From contig NZ_JAPIVO010000001.1 in the NCBI RefSeq assembly GCF_026239655.1, positions 124,001-188,000 of the forward strand: a DNA stretch of 64,000 nucleotides. Direction: 5' to 3'. Made by a program: the position numbers and the translations under genes. The notes beneath the pieces were generated by a model, which worked only from the letters and a program-made list of their open reading frames with translations, was not told where the DNA came from and did no database searches. The DNA is from Pedobacter sp. MR2016-24. GTDB taxonomy: Bacteria; Bacteroidota; Bacteroidia; Sphingobacteriales; Sphingobacteriaceae. This document shows, one piece after another, positions 28,962 through 37,741 of the stretch (position 1 is its first letter; every line of letters begins with the position of its first letter).

Positions 28962-29010
28962 GGTTTTCTATTTGTGTAACCGAATATAAATAAAAAACCA
29001 TGAAAAAATT
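28951..29010 (-). repeat. 17-bp inverted repeat over the lipoprotein start codon
   Basis: AATTTTTTCATGGTTTT (28951-28967) and AAAACCATGAAAAAATT (28994-29010) are perfect reverse complements with a 26-bp spacer. In the mRNA this would be a hairpin whose 3' arm holds the AUG. It lies between the KAS III-like gene and the lipoprotein gene, so it could be a weak terminator instead. Confidence 0.6.
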
Positions 29011-29019
29011 AATTGTAAC

Positions 29020-30102
29020 TTAAAATTTATATATGAATGCATTGATGTGCATTCCCGCCCCTACAGAGGTAAAGACGGCATATTCTCCTTTATTTACTTT
29101 GTAGCCTTCTACCTGGCCTTTGCGTACCAAATCCAGCAATGTGGGTATAGTTGCTACCGAACTGTTACCTAACCAGGAAATCGTCATCGGCACCAGATTT
29201 TCTGGTACCGCATCCAGATCGTACAATTTAAACAGCCTTTTCATGATGGCATTGTCCATCTTGCCATTAGCCTGGTGTATAAAAACGGTTCTGATATCTT
29301 CAATAGAAAGACCTGCTTTATCTATAGCCATTTTTACCACTTGGGGTACATTGATAACGGCAAACTCATATAATTTACGACCGTTCATTTTAAGATAGGT
29401 ATTGCCATCTTTCAACTCCGGGTTGAAGCTGTTGCCCATCACCAGTAAGGATGCGAAATTACCGGCAAATGTTTGTGTTTTATGGGCGATAATACCTGTA
29501 GGCTCGTCACTTTCTGCAGCTTCAAAAACTACTGCACCAGCGCCGTCAGAGAAAATCATGCTGTCACGGTCATGTGGATCAATGATCCTGGAAAGGGTTT
29601 CTGCACCGATCACGAGTACACGTTTGGCATCGCCACTTTTAATCAGGTAATCTGCCTGTATAGAGCCCTGAACCCATCCTGGACAACCGAAGATAATGTC
29701 ATAACAAACACAGTCAGGATTATTGATCTCCAGCTGCTGTTTAACCTTTGCAGCCAGGGAAGGCAAAATGTCCATGCGGTTACTGCCATGATGAATATCA
29801 CCAAAATTGTGGCAAAAGATAATGTGGTCTAACGTCTCCTTGTCGATACCAGCGTCATCTATCGCTCTTTGTGCAGCTATTGCGCCGATATTACTGTTGA
29901 GCAGATGATCATCTACATAACGTCTTTCTATAATTTCAGTGATGTCTGAAAACTTACTGATAATTTCAGTGATATCTTTTTCAATCAGGACGCCATTTTC
30001 GTAAAAAGTGGAAGTTAAAAAAGATTCCCCCGAAATAACTTTCTCCGGGATATAACTCCCTGTACCTGCTATTACTGAATGTAGATGCTTATTATTACTC
30101 AT
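29020..30102 (-). CDS. 3-oxoacyl-ACP synthase III-like enzyme
   Basis: A thiolase-fold condensing enzyme of 360 residues. The KAS III catalytic triad is complete: Cys about 139 in FGCPGWVQG, His about 275 in FIHQANGKM and Asn about 310 in WLGNSSVATIP. It is longer than FabH (about 320) because of an insert near residues 30-60, so it may use an unusual primer in lipid or secondary metabolism rather than normal fatty acid initiation. The LUD gene lies 64 bp upstream on the same strand. fabH proper is usually near plsX/rpmF, which are absent here. Confidence 0.85.
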   Translation of the reverse strand: MSNNKHLHSVIAGTGSYIPEKVISGESFLTSTFYENGVLIEKDITEIISKFSDITEIIERRYVDDHLLNSNIGAIAAQRAIDDAGIDKETLDHIIFCHNFGDIHHGSNRMDILPSLAAKVKQQLEINNPDCVCYDIIFGCPGWVQGSIQADYLIKSGDAKRVLVIGAETLSRIIDPHDRDSMIFSDGAGAVVFEAAESDEPTGIIAHKTQTFAGNFASLLVMGNSFNPELKDGNTYLKMNGRKLYEFAVINVPQVVKMAIDKAGLSIEDIRTVFIHQANGKMDNAIMKRLFKLYDLDAVPENLVPMTISWLGNSSVATIPTLLDLVRKGQVEGYKVNKGEYAVFTSVGAGMHINAFIYKF

Positions 30103-30166
30103 TTTGAACCGTATACTGTTTTAGTCTTTAGTATAAAATTACTATAAATATCTTAATAATAAAAAT

Positions 30167-30832
30167 TTAAGAAAAATCATCAATTAAAAAAACGAACAAT
30201 TCCTTGGGTCCATGTGCACCTAAGACCAATGTTTTTTCAATATCTGCAGTCCGGCTCGGACCGGTGATGGTGCTGATCATTGAAGGAATCTGTGCGCCGT
30301 ATTTATTTTTGATCAGTTGAAATCCATCCTTCAGATTCATTACCATCTGGCCTGTTCTGGCAATGACGATGTGGTGATGAGGAAAGATGCTTAGCCTCCT
30401 GCCAGCCTCGTTTTGATTCGACACCAAAATAGAGCCGTTTCTGGCAATTAAAGCCTCACACATAGTAATTCCAACTTCGGCCATTTCGAAGTCCTTATCC
30501 GTCTTGTAAAAAGGAAATTCGTAGTTAGCCAGCAGCTGCTGAAGCTCGGGTTCCCAGCAATAGATCTTTCTCCATTTGAAGCGTTCTGCCAGTTCCAGGA
30601 TGTTCTCTATGAATTCAACACCGTTTTCGCAAAAAATAAAATTGCCGGAAACAGCAGTAAGCTGTTCGGCAAATAAAATTTCTGGAATTTCTTCAGTGGG
30701 TTTATAGAGCGGGGTTTCTTCTAAATTGGGATAGGGGCTGTCTCTTTTTTCAAGTAAAGCCTTCCTGATCTTTTTTAGCATTAATTCTTTCGAAGAAATA
30801 TTCTCTTTCATATCAAATGGATTTGCTGTCAC
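30167..30832 (-). CDS. LUD domain protein (LutC/YkgG-like)
   Basis: A 221-residue member of the LutC/YkgG family. The family end pattern is present, TITGPSRTADIEKTLVLG then AHGPKELFVFLI, and the middle block GITMCEALIARNGSILVS. LutC acts with LutA and LutB in lactate oxidation, but neither partner is here; the gene stands 37 bp after ftsH on the same strand. A different, possibly Bacteroidota-specific role is likely. Confidence 0.88.
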   Translation of the reverse strand: MTANPFDMKENISSKELMLKKIRKALLEKRDSPYPNLEETPLYKPTEEIPEILFAEQLTAVSGNFIFCENGVEFIENILELAERFKWRKIYCWEPELQQLLANYEFPFYKTDKDFEMAEVGITMCEALIARNGSILVSNQNEAGRRLSIFPHHHIVIARTGQMVMNLKDGFQLIKNKYGAQIPSMISTITGPSRTADIEKTLVLGAHGPKELFVFLIDDFS

Positions 30833-30869
30833 CCTGTTTAGCGGATGACAGCTCCATAAAAATTAATTA

Positions 30870-32963
30870 CTATAATTCTGTTTGAGCAGGATTAATGGAA
30901 GCGTTAGGATCAGTAGTTTCTCCTACACCTTCATGAAGCAATCCTTCTGCTGCAGGCTTCTGATCACCGGTGCCGTTTACAAACTCATCATAAGTAGTAC
31001 GGTTGTCAAATGGACGTTTACCTAAAATTTCTTCCAAATCTGCCTGGAATAAGATTTCTTTCTCCAGTAGTTTTTCAGCTAATTTCTCCAGTCCTTCTCT
31101 TTTTTCAACCAATAACTGCATTGTTCTTTCATAAACCTCACCAATCAGTTTACGCACTTCAACATCGATCAGTTCAGAAGTTTTTTCCGAGTATGGTTTG
31201 TTAAAGTTGTACTCATTTTGAGGGTCATGAAAAGATACATTACCTACTGCTGCGTTCATGCCATAAATGGTGACCATCGCATAAGATAATTTAGTGATTC
31301 TTTCCAGGTCATTCTGTGCACCAGTGGAGATCTTTCCAAAAACAAGGTCCTCTGCAACACGTCCGCCCATTGTCATACACATCCCGTCAGTAAGCTGCTC
31401 TGTCGTATATAGGAACTGCTCTTTAGGCAGGTATTGTGCATACCCCAAGGCTGCAACGCCACGTGGCACAATAGATACTTTCACCAATGGATCTGCATGC
31501 TCAAGGAACCAGCCGGCAATAGCGTGACCCGCTTCATGATAGGCAACTATTCTCTTCTCTTCAGGAGAGATGATTTTATTTTTCTTCTCGAGACCACCAA
31601 TTACACGATCAATCGCATCCTGGAAATCCTGCATATCTACAAATTCTTTGTTTTTTCTGGCTGCAATCAGTGCTGCCTCATTACAAACATTCGCGATTTC
31701 AGCACCGGCAAAACCCGGAGTCTGTGCAGATAGTTTTTTTGCATCTACAACGATATCCGTTTTAATAGGTTTAAGGTGGACCTTAAAGATCTGCTCTCTG
31801 CCTACTAAATCTGGTTTATCAATAGAAATCTGTCTGTCAAATCTTCCCGGACGCAATAATGCTGTATCCAGTACATCAGGACGGTTGGTTGCTGCTAAAA
31901 TGATAATTCCTGAATCTGTTCCGAAACCATCCATTTCCACTAACAACTGGTTTAATGTGTTTTCACGCTCATCATTACCACCCATCATACTGTTTTTACC
32001 ACGGGCGCGACCAATTGCGTCTACCTCGTCAATAAAAATAATACATGGTGCTTTATCTTTAGCCTGTTTAAACAAGTCACGCACACGGGATGCACCAACA
32101 CCTACAAACATCTCCACAAAGTCAGAACCTGACAGGGAGAAGAAAGGTACCTGGGCTTCACCCGCTACAGCCTTCGCCAGCAGCGTTTTACCAGTTCCGG
32201 GAGAACCTACCAGTAGTGCACCTTTAGGAATTTTACCTCCCAGGTTGGTGTACTTTTTAGGGTTTTTAAGGAAATCTACAATTTCCATCACTTCCTGTTT
32301 TGCTTCTTCAAGACCGGCAACATCGTTAAACGTTACATTTACCTGGCTTTCTTTATCAAATAAAGTTGCTTTGGACTTTCCGATATTAAATATCTGTCCG
32401 CCACCACCACCTGCGCCGCCGCCCATTTTCCGCATAATAAATATCCAGAATCCGATAAATAACAACACAGGGATAATTACCGTGAAGAACCATGAATTGA
32501 AAGTACTCTGCCTGGTTTCTTTTTCTGCCTGAACCTGACTGTCTGCCGGCACATCAACCTGTGAATCCTTCAGCTGTTTATCCAGTGCATCCATTGATCC
32601 TGCAGTAAATGATACAGTAGGTCCGCCGGTAGAACCAAAATTACTTTTAGTCTGGTATTTTTTATATTTCTCCTGATTCAGACGGTCTGCTTTAATAAAA
32701 ACATCAGCCCTTACCAGATCCTCATATTTATAGGCAACAATTTTCTGTACATCGCCAGGGCGTAACATGTTCGTTTCGAATTCCCTGTAAGTAATGGTTT
32801 TGCTCGTGTCGTTATTAAATAAAACAGATACCAGGATCAGTCCTAAAATGATAGCGGCATAAACCCAGAATATATTAAAATTAGATCCTTTTTGAGGTTT
32901 TTTGGGAATATTTGGAATCCTCTTAATTAATTTGGGTTTCGTATTTTCTTTCTCTTTCATCAT
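30870..32963 (-). CDS. ftsH: ATP-dependent zinc metalloprotease FtsH
   Basis: FtsH is a membrane-anchored AAA+ protease that degrades unassembled membrane proteins and regulatory proteins. Two membrane helices (about 31-49 and 157-177) flank a periplasmic domain. The AAA module has Walker A GSPGTGKT (about 250), Walker B FIDEVDAIG and the second region of homology ATNRPDVLDTALLRPGRFDR. The zinc site HEAGH is at about 475. Length is 697 residues. Two consecutive Met codons make the start uncertain by one residue. rsfS lies 30 bp upstream on the same strand. Confidence 0.97.
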   Translation of the reverse strand: MMKEKENTKPKLIKRIPNIPKKPQKGSNFNIFWVYAAIILGLILVSVLFNNDTSKTITYREFETNMLRPGDVQKIVAYKYEDLVRADVFIKADRLNQEKYKKYQTKSNFGSTGGPTVSFTAGSMDALDKQLKDSQVDVPADSQVQAEKETRQSTFNSWFFTVIIPVLLFIGFWIFIMRKMGGGAGGGGGQIFNIGKSKATLFDKESQVNVTFNDVAGLEEAKQEVMEIVDFLKNPKKYTNLGGKIPKGALLVGSPGTGKTLLAKAVAGEAQVPFFSLSGSDFVEMFVGVGASRVRDLFKQAKDKAPCIIFIDEVDAIGRARGKNSMMGGNDERENTLNQLLVEMDGFGTDSGIIILAATNRPDVLDTALLRPGRFDRQISIDKPDLVGREQIFKVHLKPIKTDIVVDAKKLSAQTPGFAGAEIANVCNEAALIAARKNKEFVDMQDFQDAIDRVIGGLEKKNKIISPEEKRIVAYHEAGHAIAGWFLEHADPLVKVSIVPRGVAALGYAQYLPKEQFLYTTEQLTDGMCMTMGGRVAEDLVFGKISTGAQNDLERITKLSYAMVTIYGMNAAVGNVSFHDPQNEYNFNKPYSEKTSELIDVEVRKLIGEVYERTMQLLVEKREGLEKLAEKLLEKEILFQADLEEILGKRPFDNRTTYDEFVNGTGDQKPAAEGLLHEGVGETTDPNASINPAQTEL

Positions 32964-32993
32964 TGATTAAAAAAATGTATGTGGTTGTAAGTT

Positions 32994-33368
32994 TTAGGCG
33001 CTTTGATAGGAAGTAGTCTGAGCATCGCCCCATAAATCTTCAATACCGTAAAAATCTCTTTTTTCCGTCTTAAATATATGGATAACTACATCAAAGTAGT
33101 CTAATATTATCCATTCTGCATTTTCCAGCCCTTCTTTCCGCCATGGATTCAACTGTGTATTCTTATAAACCTCGTCTTCAACGCTGTCAGCAATAGCTTT
33201 AACTTGTGTAGAGGAATCTGCATTACAAACGATGAAGTAGTCGGAGACAGAACTGTTTAATTCTCTTAAGTCAAGACGGACAATATCATGTCCCTTTTTT
33301 TCCTGCATGCCGTGTACGGCTATTTCTGATAGGTAGGTAGAAAGGTTTACCAATTTCTTTTTTACCAT
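32994..33368 (-). CDS. rsfS: Ribosomal silencing factor RsfS
   Basis: RsfS binds ribosomal protein L14 and blocks subunit joining when nutrients are scarce. The 124-residue protein has the family blocks DIVRLDLRELNSSVSDYFIVC, with CNADSSTQVKAIADSV after it, and PWRKEGLENAEWIILDYFDVVIHIF followed by Tyr-Gly and DLWGDA. It heads the minus-strand series rsfS-ftsH-LUD-KAS III and is divergent from birA over 44 bp. Confidence 0.95.
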   Translation of the reverse strand: MVKKKLVNLSTYLSEIAVHGMQEKKGHDIVRLDLRELNSSVSDYFIVCNADSSTQVKAIADSVEDEVYKNTQLNPWRKEGLENAEWIILDYFDVVIHIFKTEKRDFYGIEDLWGDAQTTSYQSA

Positions 33369-33412
33369 TAAAATGTTTTATTTTTGATAAATAACAATTA
33401 TAAAATCAACTA

Positions 33413-34195
33413 TTGCAAAATAACACTTTTTCAACACTATTTGTTGGTCAAAATCTTATCAAATTATCAGCGGTCGATTCTACTAATAATTTTCTTAAAA
33501 GGATGTTGTCAAATTCCGAGCCATTACCCGAAGGGACTGTTATTATGGCAGACAATCAATTTGAGGGTCGCGGGCAGCAGGAGAGCCGCTGGCATGCAGA
33601 ACCTGGAAAGAATCTGACCTTCAGTATTCTCCTTCGTCCGGCATTTTTAGCTATCGCTGACCAGTTTCTGCTGAATATGGCAGTGAGTAATGCCTTGTAT
33701 ATTGCTGTAAAAGATTTGGTTGGAGAAGGCTTAACCGTTAAATGGCCGAATGACCTTTATTTTAACGATAATAAAATAGGCGGGATGCTGATTGAAAATA
33801 TAATTTCCGGTAGCAGTATCAGAGCCTGTATCGTGGGTATAGGACTTAATGTGAATCAGGCACACTTTAAAGACGGGCTGGAAGGCATAGCAGGCTCTCT
33901 TTGGCAAATTTTACACCGCGATGTCAATTTAATTGAGCTGTTAGCACAAATTTGCAGTCAAATAGAGGCTGCTTATTTAAAACTGAAGGCTGGAACAGCG
34001 GCTGGTTTGCGTGAAACTTATCTGAATCACCTTTACCAGTACAATGTAATGGCCGCTTACCGTCAGAATGGCGAGATTATTGAAGGGAAAATAGTTGACG
34101 TGAGTGAAAAAGGGCTATTAAGTATGGAAACCAGGATTGGTTTGCAGACGTATAATTTTAAAGAGATAGAATTTATTAAAACACACAAAAAATGA
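33413..34195 (+). CDS. birA: Biotin-[acetyl-CoA-carboxylase] ligase BirA
   Basis: BirA activates biotin to biotinyl-AMP and attaches it to the carboxylase carrier protein. The catalytic domain is complete: DSTNNFLKRM, GRGQQESRWHAEPGKNLTFS with the GRGxxxxxW loop, KWPNDLYFNDNKIGGMLIE and GIGLNVNQ. At 260 residues it lacks an N-terminal DNA-binding domain, so it is a non-regulatory group I enzyme. The start codon is TTG; no later ATG keeps the first beta strands. The stop overlaps the next start by 4 bp (ATGA). Confidence 0.95.
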   Translation: MQNNTFSTLFVGQNLIKLSAVDSTNNFLKRMLSNSEPLPEGTVIMADNQFEGRGQQESRWHAEPGKNLTFSILLRPAFLAIADQFLLNMAVSNALYIAVKDLVGEGLTVKWPNDLYFNDNKIGGMLIENIISGSSIRACIVGIGLNVNQAHFKDGLEGIAGSLWQILHRDVNLIELLAQICSQIEAAYLKLKAGTAAGLRETYLNHLYQYNVMAAYRQNGEIIEGKIVDVSEKGLLSMETRIGLQTYNFKEIEFIKTHKK

Positions 34196-34641
34196 AACAG
34201 ATCACATTAGTACTTACGCTATTATTTTTCACGGCAGCCGGTGCATTCGCACAGATCGAAACGCCTGTAACCTGGTCTTACGCACAAAAGAAAATCAGTA
34301 AGACAGAAGCTATTGTTTACCTGAAAGCAACTATTCAGGACGGATGGCATATCTATTCACAAAATGTAAAACCGGGTGGCCCCGTAAAAACTACAATCAA
34401 ATTCGCGCCTTCCAAGGATTTCGTTAAGGTAGGGACTACTGCAGAACCGAAGCCATTAAGCAAGTTTGAAAAGGTTTTTGACATGAATGTAGGTTATTTT
34501 GTAAAACAAGTTATTTTTCAGCAAAAGATTAAGTTAAACAAACCTGAAACGCTGGTTAAAGGAACAATTGAATTTATGGTTTGCGATGAATCAAGATGTC
34601 TTCCTCCGGATGAAGTTCAATTTTCTGTGCAGGTAAAATAA
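34192..34641 (+). CDS. DsbD N-terminal-domain protein (periplasmic disulfide carrier)
   Basis: A 149-residue secreted protein with a signal peptide ending near AGAFA. The rest matches the alpha domain of DsbD (DsbC family, immunoglobulin-like), ending in MVCDESRCLPPDEV, with the CxxxxC active-site pair that receives electrons from the membrane domain. In E. coli this domain is fused to DsbD; here it is a separate gene 250 bp before the membrane part, with a terminator between them. Confidence 0.85.
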   Translation: MKQITLVLTLLFFTAAGAFAQIETPVTWSYAQKKISKTEAIVYLKATIQDGWHIYSQNVKPGGPVKTTIKFAPSKDFVKVGTTAEPKPLSKFEKVFDMNVGYFVKQVIFQQKIKLNKPETLVKGTIEFMVCDESRCLPPDEVQFSVQVK

Positions 34642-34660
34642 AAAGATGGTAATTATTTTA

Positions 34661-34695
34661 AAAAGAGCGGCAGGATTTTCTGCCGCTCTTTTTTT
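34661..34695 (+). terminator. Intrinsic terminator after the DsbD N-domain gene
   Basis: AAAAGAGCGGCAG and CTGCCGCTCTTTT form a strong stem around GATTTT, ending in a T-run. It separates birA and the alpha-domain gene from dsbD. Confidence 0.9.
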
Positions 34696-34805
34696 GTTTT
34701 AGCGCATAGCTAATATCGGATTATAGTAAAATATTAGTGATGGCAGGTTTACAGGGGTTCTTAAACAAGAAATAATCTGTAATTTCACGGCCAGATAAAG
34801 GTAAG

Positions 34806-34865
34806 ATGAAACCTGCATGAGCTGATGGCTCAAAAAGGACAGATTAAAGCTGATGCAGGCTTCAT
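34806..34865 (+). promoter_or_regulatory. Candidate structured leader of dsbD
   Basis: ATGAAACCTGCAT (34806-34818) and ATGCAGGCTTCAT (34853-34865) pair at 12 of 13 positions. They enclose a GAGC-TGATG-GCTC hairpin (34819-34831) and AAAAAGGA plus a short CAG/CTG pair. The element ends 26 bp before the dsbD start and lies after the preceding terminator, so it is probably in the 5' leader. It matches no riboswitch class I recognise. Confidence 0.45.
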
Positions 34866-34891
34866 GACAGATAAAAAACAATAATATACGA

Positions 34892-36592
34892 ATGAAAAAA
34901 TTAATTTTGATGCTTGGCCTTGTGCTGGTTATGGTTTCTTTTCATAATGCACAGGTTTTTGCTTTTGTGCAAAGCCAGGACACCACTGCTGCCGTAGATG
35001 AAGATATTCAGTTTACAGAAATCGGTTCTCCTGCTGATAGTGCTGCAAATGTGGTTGTTGCCGATACAGTAAAAAAAGATACGGTGGTGGCTGCGGCTAC
35101 AGTGCCGGCAGCAAATGTGGCCACTACACAGAATGAACAGGAAAAAACTTTGTGGCAGACCTTTATTCAGGGACTTGTTGGTGGTTTCATCGCTTTCCTG
35201 ATGCCTTGTATCTTTCCTATGGTACCGTTAACGGTCAGCTACTTCACCAAAAGGGCAGGCAGCAGAAATAAAGGAATAGGGCAGGCACTGATCTATGGTA
35301 TTTCCATTATCATCATTTATGTAGCCTTTGGTCTGTTCATTACCCTTGTATTCGGATCCGCAAAACTAAACGAGTTGAGCAGTAGCGGATGGTTTAATTT
35401 TATATTCTTTATTTTACTGGTTGTGTTTGCAGTCTCCTTCTTTGGAGCATTTGAAATTACCCTTCCAAGTTCGATCGTAAATAAAATAGACCAGAAGGCT
35501 GACGACAGTAAAGGACTGGGTGGGATTTTCTTTATGGCTGCTTCATTGGCCTTAGTGTCTTTCTCCTGCACGGGACCTATTATAGGAACACTGTTGGTAC
35601 AGGCGAGTTCTAAAGGTGAAGTCCTTGCGCCCGCCATCGGGATGTTTGGTTTTGCTTTAGCACTGGCATTGCCGTTTACTTTATCTGCAATTTTCCCGGG
35701 TTTTCTGAACAGCATGCCTAAATCAGGCGGATGGCTGAACAGTCTGAAAGTATGTCTTGGTTTCCTTGAGCTGGCGCTGGCGTTGAAGTTTTTATCGGCG
35801 GCCGACCTGGTATGGCACTGGGAGTGGTTTGACCGTGAAATCTTCTTGTGCCTGTGGATCGTCATATTTATACTGATGGGCATCTATATATTAGGGAAAA
35901 TCAAATTCTCACATGATAGCGATGTACCTTTTGTATCGGTACCGCGACTATTTTTTGCGATTATCTCTCTGTCTTTTGCGATGTACCTGGTACCCGGATT
36001 ATGGGGAGCCCCGGTGAATATATTAAGTGGTATCGCACCGCCGTTAAATACGCAGGACTTTATCCTTGGCGGCAATACTTCATCAGCAGTGCAGGGAAGT
36101 ACAGAATTCCCGGCTACTGTGAAATACAATGATGTGCTGCATCCGCCACATGGATTTAATGCATTTTTTGACCTCGATGAGGGAATGGCTTATGCAAAAA
36201 AAGTAAATAAACCTATTCTGATTGATTTTACAGGACATGCCTGTGTGAATTGCAGAAAGATGGAAGATAAAGTATGGATTGATCCGGAAGTAGGACACCT
36301 GATCAAAGATGAATTTGTATTGATTCAGCTTTACGTTGATGAACGTTCAGTGAAAATGCCTGCGGAAAAAGTTCATTATTCTAAGATCCTGCGTACAACC
36401 ACAGATGATCTCGGAAGATGGAATGGTGATTTCCAGGCAACGAATTATAATTCTAATTCGCAACCTTTTTATGTGATGACCGGTCAGGATCTAAAGCCGC
36501 TTGTTGCACCTCAGGGAGCGATATTTGAAGCTAAGGACTATGCTGCCTACCTGAAAAGCGGACTTGATAAATTTAAAGCATCCAATAAATAA
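34892..36592 (+). CDS. dsbD: Thiol:disulfide interchange protein DsbD (membrane and thioredoxin domains)
   Basis: DsbD passes electrons from cytoplasmic thioredoxin to periplasmic proteins. A signal-like N-terminus and an Asp/Val/Thr-rich linker are followed from about residue 85 by the CcdA-like membrane domain with eight helices. It carries the paired cysteines of LMPCIFPMVPLT and SCTGPIIGTLL. The C-terminal thioredoxin-like domain has ACVNC in DFTGHACVNCRKMED. The N-terminal alpha domain is missing and encoded separately upstream. Length is 566 residues. pfkA follows after 12 bp. Confidence 0.93.
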   Translation: MKKLILMLGLVLVMVSFHNAQVFAFVQSQDTTAAVDEDIQFTEIGSPADSAANVVVADTVKKDTVVAAATVPAANVATTQNEQEKTLWQTFIQGLVGGFIAFLMPCIFPMVPLTVSYFTKRAGSRNKGIGQALIYGISIIIIYVAFGLFITLVFGSAKLNELSSSGWFNFIFFILLVVFAVSFFGAFEITLPSSIVNKIDQKADDSKGLGGIFFMAASLALVSFSCTGPIIGTLLVQASSKGEVLAPAIGMFGFALALALPFTLSAIFPGFLNSMPKSGGWLNSLKVCLGFLELALALKFLSAADLVWHWEWFDREIFLCLWIVIFILMGIYILGKIKFSHDSDVPFVSVPRLFFAIISLSFAMYLVPGLWGAPVNILSGIAPPLNTQDFILGGNTSSAVQGSTEFPATVKYNDVLHPPHGFNAFFDLDEGMAYAKKVNKPILIDFTGHACVNCRKMEDKVWIDPEVGHLIKDEFVLIQLYVDERSVKMPAEKVHYSKILRTTTDDLGRWNGDFQATNYNSNSQPFYVMTGQDLKPLVAPQGAIFEAKDYAAYLKSGLDKFKASNK

Positions 36593-36604
36593 GAAAAAGA
36601 ACTA

Positions 36605-37588
36605 ATGAGTGAAATTAAAAACATAGCTGTATTAACATCAGGAGGAGATGCACCGGGTATGAATGCTGCCATAAGGGCAGTAGTCAGAGCGGGTATATAC
36701 TATGATTTAACCGTTACAGGTGTACTACGTGGTTACGAAGGTTTAATTTGTGGTGATTTTATACCGATGGACCGTAAGTCTGTCGCCAATATTATTCAGC
36801 GCGGAGGGACGATCCTGAAGACAGCAAGAAGTGATAACTTCCGCACCGTTGAAGGAAGACAGAAAGCCTACGATCACCTCATCAGTAATGGAATTGACGC
36901 TTTAGTGGTAATTGGAGGTGACGGTACTTTTACCGGTGCCAATCTCTTCACCAAAGAACATAATTTCCCGGTAATAGGTTTACCCGGCACAATTGATAAC
37001 GACCTTGCCGGTACTGATTTTACCATTGGTTATGATACTGCTATTAATACGGTTGTAAACGCGATTGATAAAATCAGGGACACAGCAGAGTCGCACGACC
37101 GTCTTTTTATTGTAGAGGTAATGGGTCGTGATTCTGGCTTAATTGCTTTGAGAAGCGGTATTGGTGTCGGTGCTGAGGCAATCATGATCCCGGAAGCTAA
37201 TATGGGCGTTGAAGGATTGGCTAAACGTCTGGAGTACGGCCGTAAAGATAAAGCCTCTAAAATTATTATTGTAGCCGAAGGTGATGAAATAGGCGGTGCT
37301 TTTAATGTCGGAGAAGTCCTTAAAGACAGGTTTCCGAACTATGATATCCGCGTATCCGTTCTGGGACATATTCAGCGCGGAGGAAAACCGAGCTGTATGG
37401 ACCGTGTGCTGGCCAGCCGTTTTGGTGTCTCCGCAGTAGAGGGTTTGCTAAACGGTCACTCTGGTGAGATGGTTGGGCAAGTGAACAGGGAGATTCTATT
37501 CACACCATTTGATCATGCCATTAAACACATTGATGCTGAAGAAGTAACACCGGCCTGGTTAAAATTAGTAGAGATCCTTTCGCTGTAA
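36605..37588 (+). CDS. pfkA: ATP-dependent 6-phosphofructokinase
   Basis: PfkA phosphorylates fructose 6-phosphate in glycolysis. Motifs are TSGGDAPGMNAAIRAV, VIGGDGTFTGA, PGTIDNDLAGTDFTIGYDTA and VLGHIQRGGKPS. The Gly in GGDGT (where PPi-dependent enzymes have Asp) and the Gly in PGTIDND (where they have Lys) mark ATP as phosphoryl donor. The 327-residue length is normal. A terminator-like hairpin follows. Confidence 0.97.
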   Translation: MSEIKNIAVLTSGGDAPGMNAAIRAVVRAGIYYDLTVTGVLRGYEGLICGDFIPMDRKSVANIIQRGGTILKTARSDNFRTVEGRQKAYDHLISNGIDALVVIGGDGTFTGANLFTKEHNFPVIGLPGTIDNDLAGTDFTIGYDTAINTVVNAIDKIRDTAESHDRLFIVEVMGRDSGLIALRSGIGVGAEAIMIPEANMGVEGLAKRLEYGRKDKASKIIIVAEGDEIGGAFNVGEVLKDRFPNYDIRVSVLGHIQRGGKPSCMDRVLASRFGVSAVEGLLNGHSGEMVGQVNREILFTPFDHAIKHIDAEEVTPAWLKLVEILSL

Positions 37589-37608
37589 TACACCTCTTAA
37601 ATATAGTG

Positions 37609-37640
37609 CAGCCCCGTAAAAATCGTGGGGCTGTTATTTA
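37609..37640 (+). terminator. Intrinsic terminator after pfkA
   Basis: CAGCCCC and GGGGCTG pair perfectly over 7 bp around an 11-base loop, then TTATTT. Confidence 0.75.
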
Positions 37641-37653
37641 AATATATTGCATC

Positions 37654-37685
37654 TTGTTAATCATTAGTATTTTACTTACTTTTGC
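37654..37685 (+). promoter_or_regulatory. Promoter of rpsP
   Basis: TTG at 37654-37656 and TACTTTTGC at 37677-37685 match the Bacteroidota -33/-7 pattern with about 20 bp between. The box lies 57 bp before rpsP and after the pfkA terminator. Confidence 0.6.
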
Positions 37686-37741
37686 ATCCCCGCAAGCATG
37701 CAGCTCCGGGAACTATGTTGAATACATAAACTTATACAAAA

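Noticed and set aside
30167..30832. Lactate utilisation operon lutABC
   Set aside because: Only a LutC-like gene is present; lutA and lutB are absent from both sides.
31458..31467. GCCACGTGGC palindrome as a third parS site
   Set aside because: It lacks the GTTnC/GnAAC flanks of parS and lies within the conserved ftsH coding sequence.
31570..32532. A 320-residue open frame antisense to ftsH
   Set aside because: It is a shadow of the conserved ftsH frame; its Ser/Pro/Ile-rich translation has no domain.
35317..35883. A 188-residue open frame antisense to dsbD
   Set aside because: It lies opposite the conserved CcdA-like membrane domain and its product resembles nothing.
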